The translations under genes and the position numbers were made by a program. 64,000 bases of DNA, from NCBI RefSeq assembly GCF_003634315.1, contig NZ_RBXL01000001.1, positions 310,001-374,000 of the forward strand, in the 5' to 3' direction. The notes beneath the pieces were generated by a model that saw nothing but the letters and a program-made list of their open reading frames with translations, was not told the origin of the DNA and searched no databases. Origin of the DNA: Thiocapsa rosea (GTDB lineage: Bacteria; Pseudomonadota; Gammaproteobacteria; Chromatiales; Chromatiaceae). Positions 42,483-51,808 of this stretch are shown piece after piece. Each line of letters begins with the position of its first letter. Within the stretch, counting starts at the first letter, position 1.

Positions 42483-43484
42483 ATGGATGAATTCACCCAG
42501 CTCAATTTAGTCGGCCGGTCGCCGCCTTTTCTTGCAGCGCTGTCCGCTGTCGCAAAGTTCGCCGTTTGCGACGCGACGGTTCTGATCCAAGGCGAGACCG
42601 GCACCGGCAAGGAATTGGTCGCACGCGCAATCCATTATCTGAGCGCGCGCCGCGATGCCGCGTTTATCCCGATCAACTGCGCCACGCTCCCGGACAACTT
42701 GGTCGAAAGCGAGCTCTTCGGGCACGTCCGCGGTGCCTTCACGGACGCCAAAGAGGCCAGGATCGGTCTTATCGCGCAGGCTGAAGGCGGGACACTTTTT
42801 CTCGACGAGATCGAGGCGATCAGTCCACGCGCCCAGGCCGCGCTTCTGCGCTTTCTCCAGAATCGGGAGTATCGTCCGGTTGGCGGGACTCTGGTCCGAG
42901 AGGCGAAGGTTCGGGTGCTCGCGTCCAGCAACACCGACTTGAAGGCGATGGTCGCCCGGGGGCTATTTCGGTCGGACCTGCTGTTCCGGCTCAATGTGCT
43001 TTGCGTCCGACTTCCTGCGCTGCGTGTTCGGACAGGGGATATCGCTCTCCTGACGGCGGCCTTCTTAAGGCGACTGAGCAGCGAATTCGATACGCCCGTC
43101 AAGACGCTCTCCAGGGCATCCATGGGTCGGCTGGAGGCCCATTCATGGCCCGGGAACGTCCGCGAGCTCGAGAATCTGATCTACCGTGAATGGCTTTTGG
43201 CAACGGGTACCGTCATCGACATCGGGGGGATCGAGGAAGGCCCCGCCGATGTCGATCCGCCCGGGGCCATTCAGGAGTCGGGGCAACAGACTTATAAGGT
43301 CGCGAAGGCATCTGCCGTCGCCGAGTTTGAACGCATCTACATGTCGCGCCTCCTCGCTAGCACCGCCGGGAACATGACACTCGCAGCACAAATTGCCGGA
43401 AAGGACAGAAGCGATCTCGGCAAATTACTCAAGAAGCACGGGCTGTCCCGCCAAAGTTTTCAAGGCTGTACCGACAGACCTTGA
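42483..43484 (+). CDS. Sigma-54-dependent activator without receiver domain
   Basis: 333 residues from MDEFTQLNLVGRSPPF, GGAGG 7 bases upstream. The AAA+ domain starts almost at the N-terminus: Walker A GETGTGKE (37-44), Walker B GGTLFLDEIE (102-111), the Arg-finger region LFRSDLLFRLNVL and LEAHSWPGNVRELENLI. A Fis-like helix-turn-helix ends the protein (MTLAAQIAGKDRSDLGKLLK). The sigma-54 contact loop GAFTGA reads GAFTDA (84-89). With no sensory domain it may be controlled by its own level or a partner. It probably acts on the -24/-12 promoter 340 bases downstream. Confidence 0.9.
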   Translation: MDEFTQLNLVGRSPPFLAALSAVAKFAVCDATVLIQGETGTGKELVARAIHYLSARRDAAFIPINCATLPDNLVESELFGHVRGAFTDAKEARIGLIAQAEGGTLFLDEIEAISPRAQAALLRFLQNREYRPVGGTLVREAKVRVLASSNTDLKAMVARGLFRSDLLFRLNVLCVRLPALRVRTGDIALLTAAFLRRLSSEFDTPVKTLSRASMGRLEAHSWPGNVRELENLIYREWLLATGTVIDIGGIEEGPADVDPPGAIQESGQQTYKVAKASAVAEFERIYMSRLLASTAGNMTLAAQIAGKDRSDLGKLLKKHGLSRQSFQGCTDRP

Positions 43485-43657
43485 CATTCCGCCTGTCGGC
43501 TAGCGAGCACACTCCTCGTCCCGGAAGCCGGTTCAAATCAATCGGCCCAATCCCCGTCTGCATATCTCACTTGAAGCGAGCGCGACTCGCGGGCAAACCT
43601 TCAGCGAGCGTCCATCGATGACGCGGCGTCCATCGTCCCGAGCGTTTCGCCGGGGTG

Positions 43658-43682
43658 TTTTTCCCCCGGGCCGCGGGAAAAA
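43658..43682. promoter_or_regulatory. Candidate enhancer palindrome for the sigma-54 promoter
   Basis: TTTTTCCCCCGG and CCGCGGGAAAAA form a 12-base inverted repeat with one mismatch. It is centred about 155 bases upstream of the -24 element, a normal distance for an activator site. Two weaker inverted repeats are near: GGGGA-TTAT-TCCCC at 43744-43757, and CCGACAG/CTGTCGG at 43471-43499 across the activator stop. The 399-base gap 43485-43883 holds no gene. Confidence 0.35.
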
Positions 43683-43824
43683 TCCCAGGGTCTCGATTGC
43701 TGCATGCAGCGCCCTCCTTATCGCTTTTCTTGACCGAAACCATGGGGATTATTCCCCGCAGGCACCCATCATAGACCGCAGTAAAAAACGTTATAACTGA
43801 GTACGTTAGCCTCTTTATTCGAAT

Positions 43825-43839
43825 TGGCGCGGCCTTTGC
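43825..43839 (+). promoter_or_regulatory. Sigma-54 (-24/-12) promoter
   Basis: TGGCGCG-GCCT-TTGC, one mismatch from TGGCACG-N4-TTGC, with GG and GC 12 bases apart. The predicted transcription start is near 43851, some 33 bases before the ATG of the next gene. A sigma-54 activator gene ends 340 bases upstream, which supports the assignment. Confidence 0.65.
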
Positions 43840-43883
43840 GAAGCTCTCGTCAAGTGTGCCGCTTTGGATATTTCCGGGTCGAC

Positions 43884-44141
43884 ATGGCAACTCAAGACGA
43901 TGCGATTGATCGGCTCGCCGAGGAGATTGGTCGGTACCTGTTTGAGCATCCATCGGCAGCAGATAGTGCGGAAGGCATTCGACGCTGGTGGCTTTTACGC
44001 CAGCGCTTCGAAGAGGCGTCCGAGCAGGTTCAACAGGCGCTTGACGTCATGGAGGCGGCGGGGCAGGTGCGAAAAGAGGTCTTGCGCGACGGAACCGTGA
44101 TCTACCGTGCCGTTGAGCCCTCTTCGAATACCCGGCAATGA
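43884..44141 (+). CDS. Small winged-helix-like protein, unknown function
   Basis: 85 residues from MATQDDAIDRLAEEIGRYLF. The pattern of helices followed by a strand pair (EQVQQALDVMEAAGQVRKEV, LRDGTVIYRA) resembles a small winged-helix domain, without certainty on DNA binding. It is the first gene after the sigma-54 promoter. Its stop overlaps an in-frame ATG of the following frame (ATGA), so it is coupled to the oxidoreductase gene. No exact family recognised. Confidence 0.65.
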   Translation: MATQDDAIDRLAEEIGRYLFEHPSAADSAEGIRRWWLLRQRFEEASEQVQQALDVMEAAGQVRKEVLRDGTVIYRAVEPSSNTRQ

Positions 44142-44236
44142 AAGCGCCGACACAAGGTCCGATTGCATCCGGAAGTCGCTCGAGGCAAGGCGACGAGCGC
44201 CCAACCCCGTTGTCCGCGTCGAATGGAGATTCTCGT

Positions 44237-45562
44237 ATGCAGAGCGATGTCATCTTTCAGCCGCTCGCGTTTCGCCACCTGACCGTCAAGAACCGCCTGT
44301 TCCGCTCCAGCATCTCCGGTCGCTGGGATAACTACGACGGATCCGGCTCTCTCGCGCGCATCAACTGGGAGGAGAAATTCGCTCGCGGCGGCGTCGGGGC
44401 GATCATTTCATCCTTCGCCCCGGTCCATATCCGCGGCCGCATCCTTCCCAACTACGCGATGATCGATGACGACGACAAGATTCCGTTCTGGCGCAAGCTC
44501 GGGGAGAAGGTCCACGAATACGACTGCAAGTTCATCATCCAGCTCAGTCACTCCGGGCGTCAGCGCGACATCGGCGGGGTCGAGAATCGGTTCAATACAG
44601 GGCTGTCGTCCACCTCTCGGATGGATACCTTTCATGGCCTCTTGTGCGAGGCCGCCACCCTGGATCAAATCAAGGAGCTCGTTCAGCTCTTCGGCCAGGC
44701 CGCGCGACGCGCCAGGGAGGCCGGACTGGATGGTATCGAGCTGCACGCCTCGCATGGCTATCTCTTTACGCAGTTTCTCAGCTCGGCGATCAATGACCGC
44801 AAGGACGACTATGGCGGCTCGCTGCGCAACCGCTACCGCTTTCTGCATGAGGTGATTCAGGCCGTGCGTGCGGAGGCGGGTACGGATTTCCACTTGCAGG
44901 TCAAGATGAACGCCTTCGATCTCAATAATGCCCTCTTCCCTTGGGAGAAGAAGGGCAACGACATCACGGATTACATCCAGATCTGCGAATGGCTTGAGCA
45001 AGACGGTGTCGACGGCCTGCATATCTCCGCGGGCAGCATCTTCCCGCATCCGCTTGTTCCGCCCGGCGCCTTTCCTGCGGACGAGGCGAACAGCGCCTAT
45101 GGGGCCATGGTCTCGAACGGCGTCCGCGCCTATTTCCCGAACTATTTTCTGTTTCATTTCACATCGCTGCGGCCGATTTTTCTCTGGCTGTGGAATCGCA
45201 CCAAGAAGGACTACCCGCTGGAGGGCGTGAGCATGGATGGCTGCCGCCAAATCAAGGCGCGGGTCGGGATCCCAGTCATCAATACCGGGGGATTCCAGGA
45301 TGGCGCGCTGATCCGCCGGGGCATCGAGGAAAATTACTTCGATGGGGTGGCGATCGCACGACCACTTGTCGCGAACAATGATCTGCCCCGGATCCTCGCC
45401 TCGGGGCAGGATCTACCGGACCGCCCCTGCTCGTTCTGCAATCGCTGTTTGCTCAACGCGCCCGCGAACCCCTTTGGCTGTTACGACGAGCGGCGTTACG
45501 CCAACCACGAGGAGATGATCGCGGACGTCATGTCGGTCTTCAGGCCGCAGCCCTTCCACTAA
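44237..45562 (+). CDS. NADH:flavin oxidoreductase, old yellow enzyme family
   Basis: 441 residues from MQSDVIFQPLAFRHLTVKNR, GGAG 8 bases upstream; an ATG at 44138 overlapping the previous stop is the alternative. FMN-barrel motifs: FIIQLSHSGRQ, GIELHASHGYLFTQFLSSAI, DDYGGSLRNRYRF, DGLHISAG, GIPVINTGGF and GVAIARPLVAN. A Cys set CSFCNRC plus a fourth Cys eleven residues on resembles the 4Fe-4S site of 2,4-dienoyl-CoA-reductase-like members. An aromatic insertion near 300-325 (FLFHFTSLRPIFLWLWN) may touch the membrane. It probably reduces an activated C=C bond; substrate unknown. Confidence 0.88.
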   Translation: MQSDVIFQPLAFRHLTVKNRLFRSSISGRWDNYDGSGSLARINWEEKFARGGVGAIISSFAPVHIRGRILPNYAMIDDDDKIPFWRKLGEKVHEYDCKFIIQLSHSGRQRDIGGVENRFNTGLSSTSRMDTFHGLLCEAATLDQIKELVQLFGQAARRAREAGLDGIELHASHGYLFTQFLSSAINDRKDDYGGSLRNRYRFLHEVIQAVRAEAGTDFHLQVKMNAFDLNNALFPWEKKGNDITDYIQICEWLEQDGVDGLHISAGSIFPHPLVPPGAFPADEANSAYGAMVSNGVRAYFPNYFLFHFTSLRPIFLWLWNRTKKDYPLEGVSMDGCRQIKARVGIPVINTGGFQDGALIRRGIEENYFDGVAIARPLVANNDLPRILASGQDLPDRPCSFCNRCLLNAPANPFGCYDERRYANHEEMIADVMSVFRPQPFH

Positions 45563-45612
45563 GACGCAGGCGCCGATCCCTTGCCCCTTTCACCCGTTGG
45601 AGGTTCGCGGCG

Positions 45613-45765
45613 ATGAGCACGAAGCAGACAACCACCAAGACCGCCACGCGCGTCTTGACCGACGTGGTTCGTTCCAGCCCGGTCGATGCGTATCTGGAAC
45701 GCGCACACCGACGCATTTTCTGGGTCCTGATCGCGATTCTGCTGCTCATCCTCCTGGTGATCTGA
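45613..45765 (+). CDS. Small single-pass membrane protein
   Basis: 50 residues from MSTKQTTTKTATRVLTDVVR, with GGAGG 10 bases upstream. A basic soluble segment precedes one strongly hydrophobic helix at the C-terminus (RIFWVLIAILLLILLVI), so the protein is tail-anchored with the N-terminus in the cytoplasm. No family recognised. Its place between the oxidoreductase and the large dihaem cytochrome suggests an assembly or anchoring role (inference). Confidence 0.65.
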   Translation: MSTKQTTTKTATRVLTDVVRSSPVDAYLERAHRRIFWVLIAILLLILLVI

Positions 45766-45845
45766 TCCGGGACCACGCCGGATCACGCCGACCTCAATCG
45801 ACATTCGCTACCGCCGTTACCTCGGCGCTGGATGGGAGAGACCTC

Positions 45846-48233
45846 ATGAAAATACTCAGCCGCCCACTCGTCATTGCAATCGTCGCCGTCGCTGTCATCG
45901 CGATCTTTGTCGCTCTCAGGAACGCGCGCCCGGCGCAAGACGAGGCGAAGCTGGCCGGTAAGACGACCGCCGACTTCCCGGAATCGGCTGTGGACTATTT
46001 CAAGGGGATGGACAACGGCATCGCGCTTGACGAGGATCAGGTCAAGGGGCGCAACACCTGGATGATCTGGACCGGCGGCAACGAAGCCTTCTGGGACTGG
46101 CTCGCCAGCAACAGCTTCGGCACCTTCGATCTACTCAAGGCGGCAGGATCCTATCCCTGTGCCCCGGGCGCCGAGGCGCCGGGTCCCGAGACCCCCGGCG
46201 CGCCGGCGCCCTATGCCGGATCCGAGACCGACACGTCGCGGTATCCGGGCGGGAATTACACCAACTACTACAGCCGTGCCAACCGTTTCGCTTATCTGGG
46301 CCTGATGAATGAGCCCGGCTTCGTTCAGGCCACCACGCCCGACAAGTTCGGACTCTGCCTGGACGAGCGCACCGCACCGCCCGAGCCCTTCGACGAACAG
46401 GTCTACGGCAAGGCATCCGGCATTCTGGGGCTACGCATCTATCCCAATCCCAATTTCGATAAAAAAGCCGCCGCGCGTTGGGACGCGGACAAGTTCTACA
46501 ACGACCCGGACTATTACTCCAACCCCAAACTGGTGCGCCCCTATCGGGTCGGCATGGCCTGCTCCTTCTGCCATGTGAGTCACCACCCGCTGCATCCGCC
46601 GGCGGATCCGGAGTCGCCGCAGTTCGAGAACCTCTCCGCCACCATCGGTGCCCAGTATTTCTGGTTCGGTCGTGTCTTCGGGGTCAACGTGGAGAAGGAC
46701 AACGTCGTCTGGCACATCCTCGACAGCCAGAAACCCGGCGCGGTCGATACCTCGCTGGTCCCCACGGACTACATCAACAATCCGCGGGCGATGAACGCCA
46801 TCTTCGATGTGAGCGCGCGCCTCGCGGCCGCCGAGCGCTGGCATCAGGAGACCAGCGCAGGCGGGGCGCTGGCGCTGCCCGAGGTTCAGAAGCGCGGGCC
46901 GACCTTCGGCGTGCCGCGTGTTCTCTGGGATGGCGCCGATTCGGTCGGGATCGATGCCGCCCTGACGCGCGTCTATATCAATATCGGCGAATACCATCAG
47001 CAATGGATCCGCCATATCCGCCCGCTGATCGGCGTCAGACCCCAGAGCCCGATCAAGGTCAAGGTCGCGCAGGACAACTCGGTCTATTGGAATGCGACCC
47101 AGGAACGCTCAGGCAATCTCGCCAAGTATCTGATCGCGGCCAGTGGCCCCATGCCGCTGCGGGATGCACCCGGAGGCGCGGACTATATCAGCTCGGATCC
47201 GAGCGTCATGGAGAGGGGCAAGATCGTCTTCGCCGAGAACTGCGCCGCCTGCCATTCCAGCAAGCTTCCGGACGATGCGCCCAAGCTCAACTGCGGCGAG
47301 CGCGACTATCTGGAGTGCTGGAAGGAGTATTCGGACTGGACCCAGACCGACGACTTCAAGGGCAAGATGCGCGCGCTGGTGATGGCGGACGATTTCCTCG
47401 AGGACAACTATCTGTCCACCGACGCACGGATCCCGGTCACGACCCTGGAGACCGAGATTTGCAGCTCCATGGCCAGCAACGCGATCGAAGGTCATGTCTG
47501 GGCGGATTTCTCGTCCCAGACCTACAAGAACCTTCCCGCCGCGGGGACGGTCACGCTCAAGGATCCCATCACCAACACCGAGTTCGACTGGGAAACCCCG
47601 GCCGGCGGGCGCGGCTATCAACGGGTTCCCTCGCTGGTCGCCATCTGGTCCACCGCGCCCTATCTGCACAACAACGAGGTCGGTCTGTTCAACAGCGATC
47701 CGAGCACCGAAGGTCGCATGGCCGCCTTCGACGACGGCATTCGCAAGCTACTGTGGCCCGAGACTCGCCCGGGTATCATCAACCGCACCACCCAGGTCAC
47801 TTTCCTCAAGGCTGCGACCCAGACGCTGCCCTGGTACACCCAGCCGCTGGTGGACGGCAACCCCCTGTCCAGTCTGCTGCGGTCGGTGGTCGGACTCGGC
47901 GGCTTGGTCGAGGGGAGCAACATCGTGGTTGGACCCATCCCCGCAGGCACGCCGGTCAATCTCATCTCCAATCTGAATGTCGACCTCGGGGACGAGGGCG
48001 TCGGTCTGTGGCGGATGCTGCGTTTCCTCAAGAGCGCCAAGCGGGCCTATCAAGAGGTCGAACGCGAGGGACTGGACGCCGCCCAAACCACCGCGCGGCT
48101 CAAGGAACTGGCCCCGGACCTGATAGCGCTGAGCACCTGCCCGGATTTCGAGGTCGACCGGGGGCATCCCTTCGGGAGCGATCTACCGGACGCCGACAAG
48201 GACGCCTTGATCGAGTTCGTGAAGACACTCTGA
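45846..48233 (+). CDS. Large dihaem c-type cytochrome, membrane anchored
   Basis: 795 residues. One N-terminal helix (LVIAIVAVAVIAIFVAL) acts as signal or anchor, with the rest periplasmic. Two haem c sites: CSFCH (239-243) and CAACH (466-470). Size, two sites and the late APYLHN and ALIEFVKTL segments put it in the broad dihaem peroxidase/RoxA-like group, which includes rubber oxygenases; this is inference, and a simple electron-transfer role is equally possible. GGAGAG lies 6 bases before the ATG. The GMC oxidoreductase follows after 54 bases. Confidence 0.82.
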   Translation: MKILSRPLVIAIVAVAVIAIFVALRNARPAQDEAKLAGKTTADFPESAVDYFKGMDNGIALDEDQVKGRNTWMIWTGGNEAFWDWLASNSFGTFDLLKAAGSYPCAPGAEAPGPETPGAPAPYAGSETDTSRYPGGNYTNYYSRANRFAYLGLMNEPGFVQATTPDKFGLCLDERTAPPEPFDEQVYGKASGILGLRIYPNPNFDKKAAARWDADKFYNDPDYYSNPKLVRPYRVGMACSFCHVSHHPLHPPADPESPQFENLSATIGAQYFWFGRVFGVNVEKDNVVWHILDSQKPGAVDTSLVPTDYINNPRAMNAIFDVSARLAAAERWHQETSAGGALALPEVQKRGPTFGVPRVLWDGADSVGIDAALTRVYINIGEYHQQWIRHIRPLIGVRPQSPIKVKVAQDNSVYWNATQERSGNLAKYLIAASGPMPLRDAPGGADYISSDPSVMERGKIVFAENCAACHSSKLPDDAPKLNCGERDYLECWKEYSDWTQTDDFKGKMRALVMADDFLEDNYLSTDARIPVTTLETEICSSMASNAIEGHVWADFSSQTYKNLPAAGTVTLKDPITNTEFDWETPAGGRGYQRVPSLVAIWSTAPYLHNNEVGLFNSDPSTEGRMAAFDDGIRKLLWPETRPGIINRTTQVTFLKAATQTLPWYTQPLVDGNPLSSLLRSVVGLGGLVEGSNIVVGPIPAGTPVNLISNLNVDLGDEGVGLWRMLRFLKSAKRAYQEVEREGLDAAQTTARLKELAPDLIALSTCPDFEVDRGHPFGSDLPDADKDALIEFVKTL

Positions 48234-48287
48234 ACCCGGACTGAAACGGGCCGCGACCTTGTCCAAACGTCCGACGGAGATCGATCG

Positions 48288-50192
48288 ATGGCGTCCGATC
48301 AACTCGACAACGGCATCACCCGGGATGACGCGCTTGCGTATGACTATATCGTCGTCGGGTCCGGCGCGGGCGGTGGGCCGGTCGCGGCCAATCTGGCCGA
48401 GGCCGGTTACCGGGTGCTGCTGATGGAGGCCGGCGGGTCGCCGGATAGCTACGACTATCAGGTGCCGGCCTTTCATCCCGCGGCGTCCGAGGACAAAGCG
48501 ATGTCCTGGGCGTTCTTCGTCCGGCACTACGCGGACGAGGACCAGCAGCGACGCGATTCCAAGTACACACCCGAGCGCAAGGGGGTCTTCTATCCCAGGG
48601 CCGCCACCTTGGGCGGCTGTACCGCCCACCATGCCATGATCCTGATCTATCCGGACAACAGCGATTGGGACGAGATCGCCCGCATCACCGGCGACGACTC
48701 CTGGCGTGCCCGGAAGATGCGCCGTTACTTCCAGCGCATCGAAAACTGCCGCTACCGCACCGTCCAACGCATCCTGCAACGGCTGCTGCGCTGGAACCCC
48801 AGCCGTCACGGGTTCGATGGCTGGCTCGAGACCAACAAGGCGGATCCACTCATGATCCTCGACGATAGGCCCATGTTGCGGCTCATCCGCAGGGCCGTCC
48901 GAAAGGCGCTATTCGCGAACGACAACTGGCTCAAGCAGATCTGGCACAGCCTCACAGGACTATTCGACCCCAATGATTGGGCGATGGCCAACGGCAAGCG
49001 GGTCGGCTTGCGTGTCACGCCTCTATCGATCGCCAAGGGCCGTCGCGTCGGAGCCCGCGAGCGCATCACGACCGTGCAGAAGGCTTATCCGGATCGGCTG
49101 CATCTGATGACCGGGGCGCTGGCGACCCGCGTGCTGTTCGACGCGGACAACCGCGCCACCGGTGTCGAGTATCTCCGCGGCGAGCATCTCTACGGCGCGG
49201 ATCCCAATCTGCGCGATGCTCGGACACCGGCACCGGCACCGGCACTGGCACCGAGTCGGATTTTCGCCACGCGGGAGGTCATCCTCTGCGGCGGCGCCTT
49301 CAATACCCCGCAACTGCTGCAACTCTCCGGCGTGGGCCCGGCCAAGCTCCTAAAACGCCACGGGATTCCTGTACGGGTCGATCTGCCCGGGGTTGGCGCC
49401 AATCTCCAGGATCGCTACGAGGTGAGCGTCGTCAACCGGATGAAGGCGCCGTTCGCCCTGCTCGAAGGGGCGACCATGAAGGCCCCCGGTCCGGGCGAGA
49501 CACCCGATCCGCAGTTTCGCCAGTGGCAGCAAAAGGGCCGTGGCCCCTACGCCACGAACGGCGCCGTGATCTCCATCGTCCGGCGCTCGGCTGCTGCCGA
49601 GTCCGTCAAGGGGCCGCCCGATCTGGTCCTCTTCGGTTTGCTGACCAACTTCCGTGGCTATTTCCCCGGGTATTCCAAGGAGGTTCGGGCCGCCACGCAG
49701 TATTTCAGCTGGGCCGTGCTCAAGGCGCGGACCAAGAATCGCGCCGGAACCGTCGCGATTCGGTCGGCCGATCCAACCGAGGTTCCGGAGATCGACTTCC
49801 GCTATTTCGATGAAGGCGACGATGCCTCGGGAGAGGATCTGGAGGCCGTGGTCGAGGCCGTCCGATTGGCGCGCCGCATGATGGATGGAGCCAGACATCT
49901 GGTCGCCGAGGAGACAGTGCCTGGCGGCAAGGTTCAGACCAGGGAACAGATCCGCCAGTTCGTCAGGGACGAAGCCTGGGGTCACCACGCGGCCTGCACC
50001 TGCAAGATCGGTGCGGCGAGCGATCCCGACGCGGTGCTCGACAGCCGTTTCCGGGTTCGCGGCGTCCGCAACCTGCGCGTGGTGGACGCTTCGGTCTTCC
50101 CGCGCGCGCCGGGTCTCTTCATCGTCTCAGCCGTTTACATGATCGCCGAGAAGGCCAGCGACGACATCCTGGCCGATGCGCGCGCCGGCTGA
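48288..50192 (+). CDS. GMC family oxidoreductase
   Basis: 634 residues. FAD-binding motif DYIVVGSGAGGGPVAANLAE and LLMEAGG near the N-terminus; GMC signature 1 region AATLGGCTAHHAMI; signature 2 region REVILCGGAFNTPQLLQLSG; active-site His in WGHHAACTCKIG; end FPRAPGLFIVSAVYMIAEKA. It oxidises alcohols (sterol, long-chain or cyclic) and can pass electrons to a cytochrome c in membrane-linked members. No signal peptide is seen, so it is cytoplasmic or exported with a partner. A six-base GCACCG repeat adds Pro-Ala units near residue 315. The context of three dihaem cytochromes supports a dehydrogenase role. Confidence 0.9.
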   Translation: MASDQLDNGITRDDALAYDYIVVGSGAGGGPVAANLAEAGYRVLLMEAGGSPDSYDYQVPAFHPAASEDKAMSWAFFVRHYADEDQQRRDSKYTPERKGVFYPRAATLGGCTAHHAMILIYPDNSDWDEIARITGDDSWRARKMRRYFQRIENCRYRTVQRILQRLLRWNPSRHGFDGWLETNKADPLMILDDRPMLRLIRRAVRKALFANDNWLKQIWHSLTGLFDPNDWAMANGKRVGLRVTPLSIAKGRRVGARERITTVQKAYPDRLHLMTGALATRVLFDADNRATGVEYLRGEHLYGADPNLRDARTPAPAPALAPSRIFATREVILCGGAFNTPQLLQLSGVGPAKLLKRHGIPVRVDLPGVGANLQDRYEVSVVNRMKAPFALLEGATMKAPGPGETPDPQFRQWQQKGRGPYATNGAVISIVRRSAAAESVKGPPDLVLFGLLTNFRGYFPGYSKEVRAATQYFSWAVLKARTKNRAGTVAIRSADPTEVPEIDFRYFDEGDDASGEDLEAVVEAVRLARRMMDGARHLVAEETVPGGKVQTREQIRQFVRDEAWGHHAACTCKIGAASDPDAVLDSRFRVRGVRNLRVVDASVFPRAPGLFIVSAVYMIAEKASDDILADARAG

Positions 50193-50239
50193 GCGCCGGG
50201 TGCGGTTTGGTCGGGTATCGCGACACACGGGGGTTTGCC

Positions 50240-51787
50240 ATGAGCCATGACGGGATGCATGACAACAGCAGCAACTCGGCAACGCTGAGCGAGGCTGTCA
50301 GACGCGGGCTGCGCCGGCTGCGGTGGCTGTTGGCGCTCGTGCTCCTGATCGGGGCGGCCGTCTGGCTGTCTGCGCGCTTCACGGCGGATCGGCCGGTGGA
50401 CTACGCCGACATCCAGGATCAGTTCAAGTACGGCTCCATCGGCAGTGAGCCGGGCGGATCGGTGTTTGATGCCGTTGGCGGTCTGCTGCCGCCCGAACCT
50501 ATCTTCGCCGTGCTGCCGCACGTCTGCCCGGACAAGCTGCCCGGCGGCTATGCCTCGCTGGGTCTGCTGGAGGAAGAAGGGCAGCCGTTCCCGATCGGAA
50601 TCTCGCGACGCCATCGGTTGGGCGTGGATCAGGTCGGCCTCAATTGTGCCGTCTGCCACGCAGGAACGGTGCGCGAGACGACGGACGGCCCACGCCGGAT
50701 CGTCTTGGGAATGCCCTCCCATCAACTGGATCTTCAGGGCTTTTTCCGGTTCGTCCTGGATTGCACGCTGGACGAGCGCTTCACCGCCGACAACCTGATG
50801 GGTCTCATGGCGCGCAACGGTGCCGAGCTAGACTGGTTCGATCGCGTTCTTTACCGCTTCTTCGTGATCCCGCGCACCCGTGAGCAAACCTTGATTCTGG
50901 CCAAGCGTCTGGAACGCATCATGAGGCACGAGGTGCCGGATTGGGGGCCGGGTCGGGTGGACACCTTCAATCCCTACAAGGGACTCCAGTTCAATTGGCC
51001 GTTGGCCCGCCTGCCCTTGAGCGAGCTGATCGCCGCCTCGGACTTTCCGTCGTTGTGGAATCAGCAGCCCAGGGACGGGATGTATCTGCATTGGGACGGC
51101 AACAACGACTCGGTGGACGAGCGCAATCTGAGCGCCGCGCTCGGGGCCGGCGTCACGCCCGTCACCATCGATCATCCACGCCTGCAACGGGTGCGCGACT
51201 GGATCTGGACCCTGCCGCCGCCTCCCTACCCCTACCCGATCGATCAGGACAAGGCCGCGCGGGGCATGCCGCTCTATGCGGAATACTGTATGGATTGCCA
51301 CGCCGACCACCGCTTCAAGGAGGGCGTGCGCAGCGGCACGTCCATCGGCACCGTCGTGCCGATCGCAGACATCGGAACCGATCGCCATCGGCTGGATTCC
51401 TACACCTTCGATTTCGCGGCGAATCAGTACAGTCTTTATCCGGACTCCAATTACCGCTTCACGCATTTCCGCAAGACCCAGGGCTATGCGAACCATCCGC
51501 TGGACGGCATCTGGGCGCGGGCACCCTATCTGCACAACGGCTCGGTGCCGACCCTGCGGGCACTGCTCGACGATCCGAAAGACCGGCCGGCGCGGTTCTA
51601 CCGTGGTTACGACGTCTTCGACCAGGTCGGGGTGGGGTTCATCGCCGATGTGCCCGAGGAAAACGGCCGACGCCACGCCCTCTATGACACCGCGCTTCCG
51701 GGCAACGGCAACGAGGGACATCGCTATGCCGTCGATCTGCCGTCGGACGACAAGGACGCCATCGTTGAGTACCTGAAAACCTTTTGA
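50240..51787 (+). CDS. Dihaem c-type cytochrome (paralogue 1)
   Basis: 515 residues from MSHDGMHDNSSNSATLSEAV. An N-terminal membrane helix (WLLALVLLIGAAVWLS) is followed by a periplasmic part with haem sites CAVCH (136-140) and CMDCH (350-354). Family segments include DQFKYGSIGSE, PDWGPGRVDTFNPYKG, LHWDGNNDSVDERNL, ARAPYLHNGSVPTLRALLD and GNGNEGHRYAVDLP. It is clearly homologous to the next gene product along its length and resembles the C-terminal part of RoxA-type dihaem proteins (inference). A probable role is to accept electrons from the GMC enzyme. Confidence 0.85.
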   Translation: MSHDGMHDNSSNSATLSEAVRRGLRRLRWLLALVLLIGAAVWLSARFTADRPVDYADIQDQFKYGSIGSEPGGSVFDAVGGLLPPEPIFAVLPHVCPDKLPGGYASLGLLEEEGQPFPIGISRRHRLGVDQVGLNCAVCHAGTVRETTDGPRRIVLGMPSHQLDLQGFFRFVLDCTLDERFTADNLMGLMARNGAELDWFDRVLYRFFVIPRTREQTLILAKRLERIMRHEVPDWGPGRVDTFNPYKGLQFNWPLARLPLSELIAASDFPSLWNQQPRDGMYLHWDGNNDSVDERNLSAALGAGVTPVTIDHPRLQRVRDWIWTLPPPPYPYPIDQDKAARGMPLYAEYCMDCHADHRFKEGVRSGTSIGTVVPIADIGTDRHRLDSYTFDFAANQYSLYPDSNYRFTHFRKTQGYANHPLDGIWARAPYLHNGSVPTLRALLDDPKDRPARFYRGYDVFDQVGVGFIADVPEENGRRHALYDTALPGNGNEGHRYAVDLPSDDKDAIVEYLKTF

Positions 51788-51808
51788 TACGGCCGCGCGC
51801 CGGAGGGC

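Noticed and set aside
44138-44236. Upstream ATG for the OYE-like protein overlapping the previous stop
   Set aside because: The 33 added residues are not family-like, and the ATG at 44237 has GGAG at the right distance; it is kept only as an alternative.
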